This document shows positions 50,427-59,039 of a stretch of DNA of 64,000 nt, one piece after another. The stretch is from assembly GCA_039182515.1 (NCBI GenBank), contig JBCDCE010000006.1, positions 1-64,000 on the forward strand, written 5' to 3'. Origin of the DNA: JBCDCE01 sp039182515. GTDB taxonomy: Bacteria > Pseudomonadota > Alphaproteobacteria > Rhodobacterales > Rhodobacteraceae. The position numbers and the translations under genes were made by a program. Numbering within the stretch: position 1 is the stretch's first letter; each line of letters opens with the position of its first letter. Under the pieces are notes generated by a model. That model was not told the DNA's origin. It saw only the letters and a list, made by a program, of their open reading frames with translations, and made no database searches.

Positions 50427-52328
50427 ATGATGCTCCACGTGCCTCCTGTTGATCCGGAACGGCTTTCTCGCCGGCAAAAACGCTATTTGTTTTTCACGCT
50501 AGACGTGTTGCTGATCCCGGTCGCGCTCTATTTTGCTTTTGCGCTTCGTCATGGCCGCGTCTTTCCAGCTGAGCATATTGCAGCAAGCTGGATTTTGTTT
50601 CCGGTATTGATGGCGGCGGGCGCTTGGATGATTTGGGCCAAGAAGCTGCCCAAGATTAAGCTGATGGCCTTCGATATTCAGGCGTTGAGGATGTTTGCAT
50701 CGGTCAGCGTTGGTCTTGTGGGGCTTTCAGTGATCGTGAGCTATGCTTTTGGCTTGTCTGCACCACGGTCTATTCCGCTGATCTTCGGTGCCGTTTTCTT
50801 GCTCGCTTTGATCCTTATTCGGTTGACCCTTTTGGCTGCGCTCGAATTCCTTGCGCGCCCAAAGCAGCCCTTGAAACCTGTTGCGATATACGGCGCGGGC
50901 ACAACAGGCATTCAGCTATTGAGCGTTTTGCGCAAGTCTGGTGAATACCAACCGATGCTCTTTGTAGATGATAACCCAACTTTAAAAGGGCTGATCATCT
51001 CGGGCCTTGAAGTGCTCTCGCCAAGCAACTTGTCCAAACTTGTCTCTGACGGCGTGATTGACCGTGTTTTCATCGCCATTCCAAGCGCCCGGGCAGCTGA
51101 GCAAAAACAAATTGCAGCGCGGCTCACAGAGGCTGGGATTAATGTCCAGATCTTGCCGTCCTATGTGGATCTGATTGCTGGGCTGGGATCGGAAAACAAG
51201 TTGCGCACAATTGGTCCCGATGAGCTTTTGGGCCGAGATAAGGTTGATCTCAACATCCCAACAATCGCGATGGCTTATGCAGACAAATCGGTCATGGTGA
51301 CAGGGGCTGGCGGCTCTATTGGGTCTGAGCTGTGTCGACAATTGATTGGCTGCAAGCCAGCGAAGCTTATCCTTTTTGAACAGAACGAATTTGCTCTCTA
51401 CTCGATTGAGCAAGAGCTTGCCCCTTTGGCATCAGAGCATGGGATCACGTTGTGTACTCGGTTGGGCTCTGTCACCAACGCGTCGCGTGTGGCTTCTGTT
51501 TTAAAAGACCAAGAGGTAGACACAGTGCTGCATGCCGCAGCTTATAAGCATGTGCCTTTGGTGGAAGACAACGAGCTTGAAGGTGCGCGCAACAACGTGC
51601 TGGGCACGCAACGGTTGGCAGAAGCCTGTGCTCAAGCGAAGGTTGAGCGGTTCATCTTGGTGTCCACGGACAAAGCTGTGCGACCAACGAACGTAATGGG
51701 TGCAACCAAACGTATGGCCGAACTCGTGGTGCAAGATTTGCAAACACGCACAAGTTCGACGCGCTTTGCGATGGTGCGCTTTGGCAATGTTTTGGGATCG
51801 TCTGGGTCAGTTTTGCCCCTTTTTCAGCGGCAAATCAGAGCCGGTGGACCGGTTACCGTTACGCATCCAGAAGTGACCCGCTTTTTTATGACAATTCCTG
51901 AAGCCGCGAGGTTGGTCTTGTTGGCAGGTGCTTTTGCCGAAGGCGGCGATGTCTTTGTCCTGGACATGGGTCAGCCTATGAAGATCGTCGATATTGCACA
52001 GCGGATGATCGAAATGACGGGGCACCGCGTCAAAGAACACCCGGATGAAGACGACGGTATTGCCATCGAAATTACAGGTCTGAGGCCTGGCGAAAAGCTC
52101 TATGAAGAGCTGCTTATCGACGACAAGAGCCTGGTGGGCACACCGCACCCAAAAATCCTGCGGGCGAGTGAAAACCGCTTGAGTGAGATTGAGGTGGCGG
52201 GCATGATCAAAGAGATTTCCGAAGCCATTGAGCGCGGTGATGAAGAGGCTTTCCGCAACTGCATGTCGCGACGTGTGGATGGCTATCAAGAACCTGAAAT
52301 CACGAAGCTCACCCTTCCAGGGGAATAA
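50427..52328 (+). CDS. Membrane nucleotide-sugar 4,6-dehydratase (WbpM/PglF/CapD family)
   Basis: 633 residues. Four membrane segments in the first 130 residues, a Rossmann-like linker domain (PVAIYGAGTTGIQLLSVLRK), then the short-chain dehydrogenase catalytic domain with VMVTGAGGSIGSELCRQL near residue 291, AAYKHVPLVEDN and the active-site stretch VSTDKAVRPTNVMGATKR, where Met replaces the usual Tyr as in WbpM/PglF/FlaA1. It removes water from UDP-GlcNAc to make the 4-keto-6-deoxy precursor of rare surface sugars. The two ATG codons at 50427 and 50430 are both possible. It is separated from the yjb-like block by a terminator. Confidence 0.9.
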   Translation: MMLHVPPVDPERLSRRQKRYLFFTLDVLLIPVALYFAFALRHGRVFPAEHIAASWILFPVLMAAGAWMIWAKKLPKIKLMAFDIQALRMFASVSVGLVGLSVIVSYAFGLSAPRSIPLIFGAVFLLALILIRLTLLAALEFLARPKQPLKPVAIYGAGTTGIQLLSVLRKSGEYQPMLFVDDNPTLKGLIISGLEVLSPSNLSKLVSDGVIDRVFIAIPSARAAEQKQIAARLTEAGINVQILPSYVDLIAGLGSENKLRTIGPDELLGRDKVDLNIPTIAMAYADKSVMVTGAGGSIGSELCRQLIGCKPAKLILFEQNEFALYSIEQELAPLASEHGITLCTRLGSVTNASRVASVLKDQEVDTVLHAAAYKHVPLVEDNELEGARNNVLGTQRLAEACAQAKVERFILVSTDKAVRPTNVMGATKRMAELVVQDLQTRTSSTRFAMVRFGNVLGSSGSVLPLFQRQIRAGGPVTVTHPEVTRFFMTIPEAARLVLLAGAFAEGGDVFVLDMGQPMKIVDIAQRMIEMTGHRVKEHPDEDDGIAIEITGLRPGEKLYEELLIDDKSLVGTPHPKILRASENRLSEIEVAGMIKEISEAIERGDEEAFRNCMSRRVDGYQEPEITKLTLPGE

Positions 52329-52400
52329 CTCTGCAATAATTTTGAAGGTTTTGCTTGCGCTTTTGTTGGAACCTGCGAGGCTTTCAGCCTTTTCTTGAAA

Positions 52401-52496
52401 GATTAACCTTAACGCCGATTAACCTTAACGCCGATTAACCTTAACGCCGATTAACCTTAACGCCGATTAACCTTAACGCCGATTAAGGTTAATGGT
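52401..52496. repeat. Tandem array of a 16-bp unit, 5 exact + 1 degenerate copy
   Basis: GATTAACCTTAACGCC is repeated head-to-tail five times exactly (52401-52480), then GATTAAGGTTAATGGT (52481-52496). The unit differs from that of the array at 32785 (written in the same phase, GGTTAAGGTTAACGCC) at three positions only, and the degenerate last copy carries the AAGGTT core of the other array. It lies between the convergent dehydratase and glycerate kinase genes. The rest of the 52329-52593 gap shows no gene. Confidence 0.95.
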
Positions 52497-52593
52497 CCTG
52501 TGCGTGCTACACCTCTGGACTGCTCTGGAGCCGGACAATGCTGGCGAGCTTAAGACGTGGGCTTGGAATTTTCCGATGTGGTGTTGTAGTACC

Positions 52594-53853
52594 CTAGTGC
52601 TTGGGCAGAATGGCGACTTGCACATCAGCCACATTGGTGCCGGTTGCTTCTGTTAGAAGAAGATCTCCGGCGGCTTCCAAAAGCGCGTAACTGTCGTTGT
52701 TGGCGAGGTGTTTTGGCAGGTCCAAACCGACGGCTTTCATGCGAGCAAAGCTCGCTTCGTCGACAAGACCTCCCGCAGCATCCGTTGGGCCATCGCGCCC
52801 ATCGGTTCCTCCGCTTAAAAAGACCCAACCATTTTCCCCAAGCCGTTCTTTGGACTGCAAACTTTCGGCGACGCGCACGGCCAGTTCTTGATTGCGTCCG
52901 CCTTGTCCGGTTCCCTTGAGAACAACCGTTGTTTCACCGCCAAACAAAAGGATTGAACCCGGAAGCGCTTGTTGCATCTGGCGTACAACATAAGCAGCTG
53001 CGTCCGAGACGTCCCCTTCTAAAGGCGTGGCATCAACTTCGACCGACCAGCCCTGAGGCACTGCATCTGCCATCGCCAAGACGCTTTTTCTGTTTGATCC
53101 GATCAGGTGGTTTTTCGCATCAGGTGTTTCCAGCGCCAAGTCTGGCTGCTCAAATGTTGATTTCAAGGAGGCGGGTAAATCGTCCCAAATTTGGGCTGTT
53201 TGTAAAATGTCTCGTGCCTGGGAGCGCGTACCGATTGGCCCCACGGTTGGCCCGCTGGAGACCACGCGAAGATCGTCGTTTACAACGTCTGATAAGATAT
53301 AGCCGGTCACAGGCGCAGGAGCCGCAGCACACAACAGCCCGCCGCCTTTGATTTCACTGGCTTGCTGGCGCACCAGGTTCATTTTTACGATGTCGAGACC
53401 TGCGCCGAGGAGGGCTTTGTGGAGCACCATCTTGTCTTCGAGAGTTACGCCCGCAACCGGTGCTGGCAGGATTGCTGATGCTCCACCAGAGACGAGTACA
53501 ATCACCTGATCTTCAGCCGTTGCTTGGGCAACAAAAGCCATGACCTCTTTGGCGGCTGTAAGCCCGGCTTCATCAGGAACAGGGTGCCCACCACGTAGTA
53601 CCCTGGCCTCTCCTGCGGTTTCTTGATTGTCATGATGACAGACAGCAAGCGCTTGGTGGGGGCCTTGGACCTGGTTCAACGCTTCACGCATCATCGCAGG
53701 TGCGCCTTTGCCGATGGCTAAAAGATAGGTTTGGCCGGATTTCGGCACGGGGAAGGGAGAGTGAGCCAAGGCCTCTCGCAAAGCCATGGCGGGGTCGGCG
53801 GCTTGCACGGCAGCATCGAAAAGCTGCCGTGCGAGATCTCGTGCGTTAGGCAC
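52594..53853 (-). CDS. gckA: Glycerate 2-kinase (GckA/TtuD, MOFRL family)
   Basis: 419 residues of the class II glycerate kinase family: YLLAIGKGAPAMMREAL, VLVSGGASAILPAPVAGVTL, GYILSDVVNDDLRVVSSGPTV and the C-terminal MOFRL part GGETTVVLKGTGQGGRNQELAV with LSGGTDGRDGPTDAAGG. It phosphorylates D-glycerate to 2-phosphoglycerate, the serine-cycle step, and is also used in tartrate and hydroxypyruvate routes. It overlaps the malyl-CoA lyase gene by eight bases, tying it to a serine-cycle type of C1/C2 metabolism. Confidence 0.88.
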   Translation of the reverse strand: MPNARDLARQLFDAAVQAADPAMALREALAHSPFPVPKSGQTYLLAIGKGAPAMMREALNQVQGPHQALAVCHHDNQETAGEARVLRGGHPVPDEAGLTAAKEVMAFVAQATAEDQVIVLVSGGASAILPAPVAGVTLEDKMVLHKALLGAGLDIVKMNLVRQQASEIKGGGLLCAAAPAPVTGYILSDVVNDDLRVVSSGPTVGPIGTRSQARDILQTAQIWDDLPASLKSTFEQPDLALETPDAKNHLIGSNRKSVLAMADAVPQGWSVEVDATPLEGDVSDAAAYVVRQMQQALPGSILLFGGETTVVLKGTGQGGRNQELAVRVAESLQSKERLGENGWVFLSGGTDGRDGPTDAAGGLVDEASFARMKAVGLDLPKHLANNDSYALLEAAGDLLLTEATGTNVADVQVAILPKH

Positions 53854-54823
53854 CAGCGATTTGCTTGGCCTTCTGGACCAGCACTTCTGCTTGGCGGATT
53901 GAGGCGTAGTCGATCAAGCGACCATCCAAAGATACAGCGCCTTTGCCGTCCGCTTCCGCTTGGGCCATGGCTTCCAATATGCGCTTGGCTTTGGTGATGT
54001 CCGCCTCGGAGGGTGACATTACTTCGTTGGCCAGGCCGATTTGGCTTGGGTGGATGGCCCATTTGCCTTCACAGCCCAAGATCGCGGCGCGCATGGCTGC
54101 GGCTTTGTAGCCATCTGGGTCTTTAAAGTCTCCGAAAGGTCCGTCGATGGGGCGCAGGCCATTGGCGCGCGCGGCCACCACCATACGGGCAATGGCGTAG
54201 TGCCACATGTCACCCCAGTGAATATCGCGGCTGCCGTCGTCGGCTGGGTCGGTCAGAACCGAATAGCCCGGGTTCACGCCACCGATGTTGGTGGTTTTGG
54301 CGCGCGTCGAGGCCGCATAGTCCGCCACGCCAAAGTGCAGGCTTTCGTTCCGCTTGGACGCAGCTGCGATCTCGTGGATATTTTGCATGCCGAGGGCTGT
54401 TTCAATGATGTGTTCGAGGCCGATGCGCTTGGAGTAACCTTTGGCATCTTCGATCTGGGTCAGCATCATATCGACGGCATAAACGTCAGCGGCGGTGCCC
54501 ACTTTTGGCACCATGATCAGATCCAGACGTTCGCCAGCTTGCTCAACCACATCGACCACGTCGCGGTACATGTAGTGGGTGTCCAGGCCGTTGATGCGCA
54601 CCGACATCGATTTGTTGCCCCAGTCAATCTCATTAAGTGCTTTGATGATGTTCTTGCGCGCCTGTTCTTTTTCATCTGGGGCAACGGCGTCCTCGAGATC
54701 GAGGAAGATCACATCCACATCTGACGCCGCGGCCTTTGGGAACATATCGGGTTGGGAGCCAGGAACGGCAAGCTCCGAGCGGTTCAAGCGCGCGGGCGCT
54801 TGGTCAACAGCGTAAAATGACAT
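53846..54823 (-). CDS. mcl: Malyl-CoA / beta-methylmalyl-CoA lyase
   Basis: 325 residues of the HpcH/HpaI-CitE family. Conserved: RLNRSELAVPGSQPDMFPKA, DVIFLDLEDAVAPDEK, RINGLDTHYMYRDVVDVVEQ, IMVPKVG, IETALGMQNI, FGVADYAAST, GPFGDFKDPDG and KWAIHPSQIGLANEV. The wording is closest in my reading to the serine-cycle malyl-CoA lyase (MclA) of methylotrophs, more than to Rhodobacter Mcl1 of the ethylmalonyl-CoA pathway. It splits malyl-CoA into glyoxylate and acetyl-CoA. ATG at 54823 follows GGAGAATACCCCC; a TTG at 54838 is less likely. The glycerate kinase gene overlaps its end. Confidence 0.9.
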   Translation of the reverse strand: MSFYAVDQAPARLNRSELAVPGSQPDMFPKAAASDVDVIFLDLEDAVAPDEKEQARKNIIKALNEIDWGNKSMSVRINGLDTHYMYRDVVDVVEQAGERLDLIMVPKVGTAADVYAVDMMLTQIEDAKGYSKRIGLEHIIETALGMQNIHEIAAASKRNESLHFGVADYAASTRAKTTNIGGVNPGYSVLTDPADDGSRDIHWGDMWHYAIARMVVAARANGLRPIDGPFGDFKDPDGYKAAAMRAAILGCEGKWAIHPSQIGLANEVMSPSEADITKAKRILEAMAQAEADGKGAVSLDGRLIDYASIRQAEVLVQKAKQIAGA

Positions 54824-54904
54824 GGGGGTATTCTCCAATCGTAGGACTTCTTGTTTTTCCTAACGGAGACTTAGCCGGGGTCAAGGGGATGGCAAGCTTG
54901 CGGC

Positions 54905-55375
54905 TCAATCCCTGTGATAGGGACTACCGGCAAGGATGCTGGCGGTGCGGTACAGTTGCTCGGTGAGCATGACACGGGCCAACATATGTGGCCAAACCAT
55001 TTGGCCGAAAGACAAAGCTTCATCCGCTTGGTCGCGCATATGAGGCAGATGGCCATCTGCGCCGCCGATCCAAAAGCTCAGATCACCGACACCTTGATCC
55101 CGGCGCTGCGCGATGGCTTTGGCAAATTTCGGTGAACTTAGGGACTTCCCGCGTTCGTCCAAGATGATGCGATAGGCGCCTGCTGGCGTGGATTTAACCA
55201 GCAAATCGGCCTCGGCTTTTTGGCCTTGATTTTTGCGGTCTTCGACCTCGATCACGTTTAAAGGACCGAGGCCGAGGGCCCGGCCTGTTCGATCAAACCG
55301 GGTGATATAGTCGTCGATCAAAGCCTTCTCTGGTCCGTTACGTAGGCGCCCAACGGCTAAAATCTGGATGCGCAT
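54905..55375 (-). CDS. rlmH: 23S rRNA pseudouridine-1915 N3-methyltransferase RlmH
   Basis: 156 residues, the expected size for the SPOUT methyltransferase RlmH. Seen are MRIQILAVGRLRNGPE, YRIILDERGKSLSSPKFA, LSFWIGGADGH and the knot region with MLTEQLYRTASILAGSPYHRD at the C-terminus. It methylates pseudouridine 1915 in helix 69 of 23S rRNA. It follows rsfS by 21 bases, the standard rsfS-rlmH pairing. Confidence 0.96.
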   Translation of the reverse strand: MRIQILAVGRLRNGPEKALIDDYITRFDRTGRALGLGPLNVIEVEDRKNQGQKAEADLLVKSTPAGAYRIILDERGKSLSSPKFAKAIAQRRDQGVGDLSFWIGGADGHLPHMRDQADEALSFGQMVWPHMLARVMLTEQLYRTASILAGSPYHRD

Positions 55376-55396
55376 AAGAGCAGCTGATATCTTGTA

Positions 55397-55774
55397 TTAT
55401 GAGCGTACAGATTGCTCGGCAGGGGACAGCCACATCTTCTCGAGCTGGTAAAACTCGCGCACTTCGGGCCGGAACACATGCACGATCACGTCACCTGTGT
55501 CGATCAACACCCAATCGCCTTGCGACTTGCCTTCGACTTTTGCTGTGCGTCCGAAGGTCTCTTTGACCTTTGCAACGAGCTTTTGTGCAATCGCTGTGAC
55601 CTGGCGCGTGGAGCGCCCTGATGCGATCACCATGTAATCGCCCATCTCGGACTTTCCGCGCAGATCGATCTGCACGATGTCTTCGGCTTTGTCGTCGCTC
55701 AGGGAGGAAAGAATGGTTGTCAGAAGGGCTTCGCTTTTGCCCTCGTTTGACGAGGTTTGGGCTTGGTCGCTCAT
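55397..55774 (-). CDS. rsfS: Ribosome silencing factor RsfS
   Basis: 125 residues of the RsfS/DUF143 family: ILSSLSDDKAEDIVQIDLRGKSEMGDYMVIASGRSTRQV, GRTAKVEGKSQGDWVLIDTGDVIVHVF and EVREFYQLEKMW (motifs shortened across the family). It binds ribosomal protein uL14 and blocks subunit joining in starvation. The ATG at 55774 gives the usual length; a TTG at 55855 would add 27 low-complexity residues, though GATTGGAGG lies near it. Directly upstream of rlmH in one operon. Confidence 0.92.
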   Translation of the reverse strand: MSDQAQTSSNEGKSEALLTTILSSLSDDKAEDIVQIDLRGKSEMGDYMVIASGRSTRQVTAIAQKLVAKVKETFGRTAKVEGKSQGDWVLIDTGDVIVHVFRPEVREFYQLEKMWLSPAEQSVRS

Positions 55775-56110
55775 GTCAGCGCCAGGTTTTGAACTTGGCG
55801 CAGCGGGCGCATTTGAGCCCGCAGCAGATGATAAAGACAGGTCATTGTCCTCCAATCAACGCGTCGCCTTGCCCCGACGCTGGGATAGGCGAAATATAGC
55901 ATTCGGTCATTTAAATCTCAATGTTGTGTATAGGCTTGCTGTCTTGGGCGGTGCATATTGAAGTTCAGGAGGATCGGCATACGTCACAGAATAGCCATAA
56001 TTTCTTCTTTTTGATGCAGTTTTTGTCGCGCAGCAACAAGTCAGGTGAGAGAAGCACCTCTTTGTTAACCACAAGTCGTCGTTGGCCCGGTGGCTTTAGG
56101 AGATTTTGAA
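55775..56110. other. 336-base gap between divergent rsfS and HTH genes
   Basis: Moderately AT-rich and probably holds both promoters. An open frame at 55921-56109 on the plus strand has no ribosome binding site and an unconvincing composition, so I do not call a gene. I see no strong inverted repeat. Confidence 0.4.
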
Positions 56111-56407
56111 ATGGAAATTACTGTCCGATTGGATGTTGTCTTGGCACAGCGCAAAATGAAATCGCGCGAACTGGCCAAACATGTTGGGATCACAGAGCAA
56201 AACATTAGCCTTCTGAAGTCTGGCAAAGTTAAGGGCATTCGCTTTGAAACCCTGGCGCGGATTTGTGAAGCGCTTGAATGCCAGCCGGGCGATATTTTAG
56301 AGTGCGAGGACGCAATCAGCCAGCCAGTTCAAAAGCCAACGTCGCAGCCCTCGGTGCTCGATGATTTGCACACCACTCTCTACGAGCCCAACACCTCGCG
56401 GTTTTAA
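56111..56407 (+). CDS. Small Cro/XRE-type HTH protein (YozG-like)
   Basis: 98 residues. Residues 1-65 are a compact helix-turn-helix domain (VRLDVVLAQRKMKSRELAKHVG, TEQNISLLKSGKVKGIRFETL, ICEALECQPGDIL) of the HTH_26/YozG type. The last 30 residues are a Pro/Gln-rich tail. TTAGGAGATTTTGAA supplies an excellent ribosome binding site for the ATG at 56111. YozG-like regulators usually sit beside a DUF2975 membrane partner; none is seen here. Target unknown. Confidence 0.85.
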   Translation: MEITVRLDVVLAQRKMKSRELAKHVGITEQNISLLKSGKVKGIRFETLARICEALECQPGDILECEDAISQPVQKPTSQPSVLDDLHTTLYEPNTSRF

Positions 56408-56444
56408 GAGGTCTTGACGATCTAGGGTTTCGCCCCGGTTTTGC

Positions 56445-57080
56445 CTAACTGGCTAAGACGCGCGCAACTTCGTTGCGTCTTTTCCAGGGCAGAGTGAACG
56501 GATCGTCATAAAAGTAGTAGCGCGGTGCGCTGGAGGCCCGGAGGCCTTGGGTCGCCATCCATTTTGAAAGCCGGTCGTTTTGCTTTTGCAATTTGTTTTG
56601 CCCCCACCCACCAGAAAACTGTACCACAGCTTGCCGCTCTGGTTTGGTTTTTGAAAAACGGATGTTGTTTGATTTGGCTTTCGGCAAATCAGCAAGGTCA
56701 TATCGGCCTGGCATCATGAAGGCGACTTGCCAGCTTTGCCCATCATTTGACGGGGTAGGGGTCTGGCTGACGGGCGCGGTCATGGAGATTTTTTCAGACC
56801 GCGCGTTGCCCCCAAAAATGTAGCCTGCCAATTCGCGAAAGCCGCGCTGGATTGTACCGGAGCGACCGCCTTCAAGCGTGACGGTTGCGAGCACATGGGG
56901 TGCGTAACGTCGGATCTCGAAATCACCGTCGCGCCGTTCAACTTCATAGGGCGGGATTTCATAACTGTTGTGCGTGCTTTGAGTATTGGCGGAAGCGGAC
57001 GTGGTGGCTATTGCAGGCAAAATTAGAGCACTCCCCAAAATCGCTGAACTGGTCTGTGTGAGAAACTGTCTGCGTTGCAT
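56445..57080 (-). CDS. SOUL-family heme-binding-like protein, Tat-exported
   Basis: 211 residues. The N-terminus MQRRQFLTQTSSAILGSALI fits a twin-arginine signal (RRQFL followed by a hydrophobic stretch). The mature part matches the SOUL/HBP family: YEIPPYEVERRDGDFEIRRY, ISMTAPV and VQFSGGWGQNKLQKQNDRL, ending with YYFYDDPFTLPWKRRNEV. SOUL proteins bind heme or related tetrapyrroles in some organisms; bacterial function is unknown. GAGG lies five bases before the ATG. It is convergent with the small HTH gene (37-base gap). Confidence 0.86.
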   Translation of the reverse strand: MQRRQFLTQTSSAILGSALILPAIATTSASANTQSTHNSYEIPPYEVERRDGDFEIRRYAPHVLATVTLEGGRSGTIQRGFRELAGYIFGGNARSEKISMTAPVSQTPTPSNDGQSWQVAFMMPGRYDLADLPKAKSNNIRFSKTKPERQAVVQFSGGWGQNKLQKQNDRLSKWMATQGLRASSAPRYYFYDDPFTLPWKRRNEVARVLAS

Positions 57081-57142
57081 ATGAGACCTCGGTTTTTAGG
57101 GAGATACGCAAAAAGGCTCCTTCATGGATCACTCTTGGTGCG

Positions 57143-57271
57143 ATGCAGATTGAACCTGCGGTGCAGTTTGAATATGTAGAGCTGATGGAAATGTTGTGTG
57201 ATATCGCAGATCGGATTCGCCTGGCAGAGCGGTTTTTCGGAGCCGAGCGCCGGGGGCTTGCGCTTGGCTGA
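57143..57271 (+). CDS. Possible 42-aa ORF upstream of leuC
   Basis: ATG at 57143 opens a frame of 42 residues (MQIEPAVQFEYVELMEMLCD... ending LALG) that stops 59 bases before leuC. It looks amphipathic and helical, but has no ribosome binding site and I know no homologue. It is not rich in leucine codons in the way of a leader peptide, so attenuation of leuC is not supported. Confidence 0.25.
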   Translation: MQIEPAVQFEYVELMEMLCDIADRIRLAERFFGAERRGLALG

Positions 57272-57330
57272 CCAAGCCGCTTTATCGCGTCCTAACCCGT
57301 TTTTTCTTTCGCTTTGATCCGGAGACACCG

Positions 57331-58737
57331 ATGTCCGCGAAAACGCTCTATGACAAAATTTGGGATGCCCATGTTGCCCATGAGGCTGACGACGGCACCT
57401 GCTTGCTTTATATCGACCGCCACCTTGTGCACGAGGTGACCTCGCCACAAGCTTTTGAAGGCCTGCGCATGGCCGGGCGCGGCGTGCATGCACCTGATAA
57501 AACCATCGCTGTGCCAGATCATAACGTGCCGACCACTCAAGGGCGCGACAACCCTGATCAAATGCCCGAAGACAGCCGGATTCAGGTAGACGCTCTGGAT
57601 AGAAATGCCAAAGAGTTTGGCATTCACTATTATCCCGTAACTGACGTGCGTCAGGGCATCGTGCATATCGTTGGGCCTGAGCAGGGGTGGACACTGCCTG
57701 GTATGACCGTTGTGTGCGGCGACAGTCATACAGCAACGCATGGCGCTTTTGGGGCGTTGGCGCATGGCATTGGAACCTCTGAGGTTGAACACGTGCTTGC
57801 CACCCAGACGCTCATTCAAAAGAAGTCAAAGAACATGAAGGTGGAGATCACTGGCAAATTGCGCGCCGGCGTGACCGCCAAGGACATCACGCTTTCGGTG
57901 ATTGGAAAGACCGGTACTGCGGGCGGTACGGGATATGTGATTGAGTATTGCGGCGAGGCAATCCGTGATCTGTCGATGGAAGGCCGCATGACCGTGTGTA
58001 ACATGGCCATTGAAGGCGGTGCACGCGCTGGTCTCATCGCGCCGGATGAGAAGACTTATGAATACGTTCAGGGCCGTCCGCATGCGCCAAAAGGCGCGCA
58101 GTGGGAAGCCGCCCTTGCTTGGTGGAAAACCCTCTATTCTGATGACGATGCGCATTGGGACGCGGTTGTGACCATCAAAGGTGAGGACATTGCGCCTGTG
58201 GTGACTTGGGGCACATCGCCTGAAGATGTTTTGCCGATCACAGCGCTTGTTCCTGAGGCGGAGAGTTTTGAGGGTGGTAAGGTTGAGGCGGCCGCGCGCT
58301 CGCTCGACTATATGGGGCTGACCTCCGGAACGCCGTTGAGCGATATCGAGATTGATACAGTCTTTATCGGCTCTTGTACCAACGGTCGCATCGAGGATCT
58401 GCGTGCTGCTGCTGAGATTTTGAAAGGTAAGAAAGTCAAAGATGGTATGCGGGCGATGGTTGTCCCTGGCTCTGGTCTTGTGCGCGCGCAGGCCGAAGAA
58501 GAGGGTCTGGCGGATATCTTTAAGGAAGCTGGCTTTGAATGGCGCTTGGCGGGATGTTCGATGTGTTTGGCAATGAACCCAGATCAGTTGCAACCTGGCG
58601 AGCGCTGCGCCGCGACATCAAATCGGAACTTTGAAGGGCGCCAAGGTCGCGGTGGCCGGACCCATTTGATGAGCCCAGCCATGGCGGCGGCTGCTGCGGT
58701 GACGGGTCGTCTCACGGATGTGCGTGAGATGATGTAG
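57331..58737 (+). CDS. leuC: 3-isopropylmalate dehydratase large subunit
   Basis: 468 residues of the aconitase family. Iron-sulfur cysteines in FIGSCTNGR and AGCSMCLAMNPD; also DHNVPT, GDSHTATHGAFGALAHGIGTSE and NRNFEGRQGRGG. With LeuD it converts 2-isopropylmalate to 3-isopropylmalate in leucine synthesis. GGAG stands nine bases before the ATG. A terminator directly follows, and leuD lies 2.5 kb downstream behind two surface-protein genes, so the subunits are not in one simple operon. Confidence 0.97.
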   Translation: MSAKTLYDKIWDAHVAHEADDGTCLLYIDRHLVHEVTSPQAFEGLRMAGRGVHAPDKTIAVPDHNVPTTQGRDNPDQMPEDSRIQVDALDRNAKEFGIHYYPVTDVRQGIVHIVGPEQGWTLPGMTVVCGDSHTATHGAFGALAHGIGTSEVEHVLATQTLIQKKSKNMKVEITGKLRAGVTAKDITLSVIGKTGTAGGTGYVIEYCGEAIRDLSMEGRMTVCNMAIEGGARAGLIAPDEKTYEYVQGRPHAPKGAQWEAALAWWKTLYSDDDAHWDAVVTIKGEDIAPVVTWGTSPEDVLPITALVPEAESFEGGKVEAAARSLDYMGLTSGTPLSDIEIDTVFIGSCTNGRIEDLRAAAEILKGKKVKDGMRAMVVPGSGLVRAQAEEEGLADIFKEAGFEWRLAGCSMCLAMNPDQLQPGERCAATSNRNFEGRQGRGGRTHLMSPAMAAAAAVTGRLTDVREMM

Positions 58738-58765
58738 CCCAAGCTTTTCATGCTTGTTTTTCAAG

Positions 58766-58798
58766 GCCTCCCGAGAGCATCGGGGGGCGTTTTTATTT
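58766..58798 (+). terminator. Rho-independent terminator after leuC
   Basis: GCCTCCCGA (58766-58774) pairs with TCGGGGGGC (58780-58788, one wobble), five-base loop, then a T-rich tail (58790-58798). It sits 29 bases after the leuC stop. Confidence 0.9.
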
Positions 58799-59020
58799 CG
58801 CGTGAGCGAGAGAATCAAAGTGCTTACCTTGCCGTGTGTGGCTTTGGGGCAATCTCGTTTTAGTTGTGAAATTTCTGGTATTCCCGACTTTCAGGGGAAT
58901 CCTGCACCAGAGTTCCCCCTTGCGCATTGTTAAGAAAATAAAAACAAAACTTTTGAGATTCGCGCTGACCATCTGGTCAAAAAACGCTCAACGACGAAAA
59001 CACTAATACGTTGTTAATAA

Positions 59021-59039
59021 TTGTAAATTTAATTTACAA
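59021..59039. promoter_or_regulatory. 19-bp AT-rich palindrome in the 58799-59223 gap
   Basis: TTGTAAATT (59021-59029) and AATTTACAA (59031-59039) flank a single T: a perfect nine-base inverted repeat, well suited to a dimeric regulator. A weaker site TGACCATCTGGTCA is at 58966-58979. The 425-base gap holds no gene that I can see; it is AT-rich and probably carries the promoter of the VWA gene. Confidence 0.45.

Noticed and set aside
55921..56109. 62-aa plus-strand ORF upstream of the small HTH gene
   Set aside because: No ribosome binding site and no family resemblance; it runs into the HTH gene's ribosome binding region.
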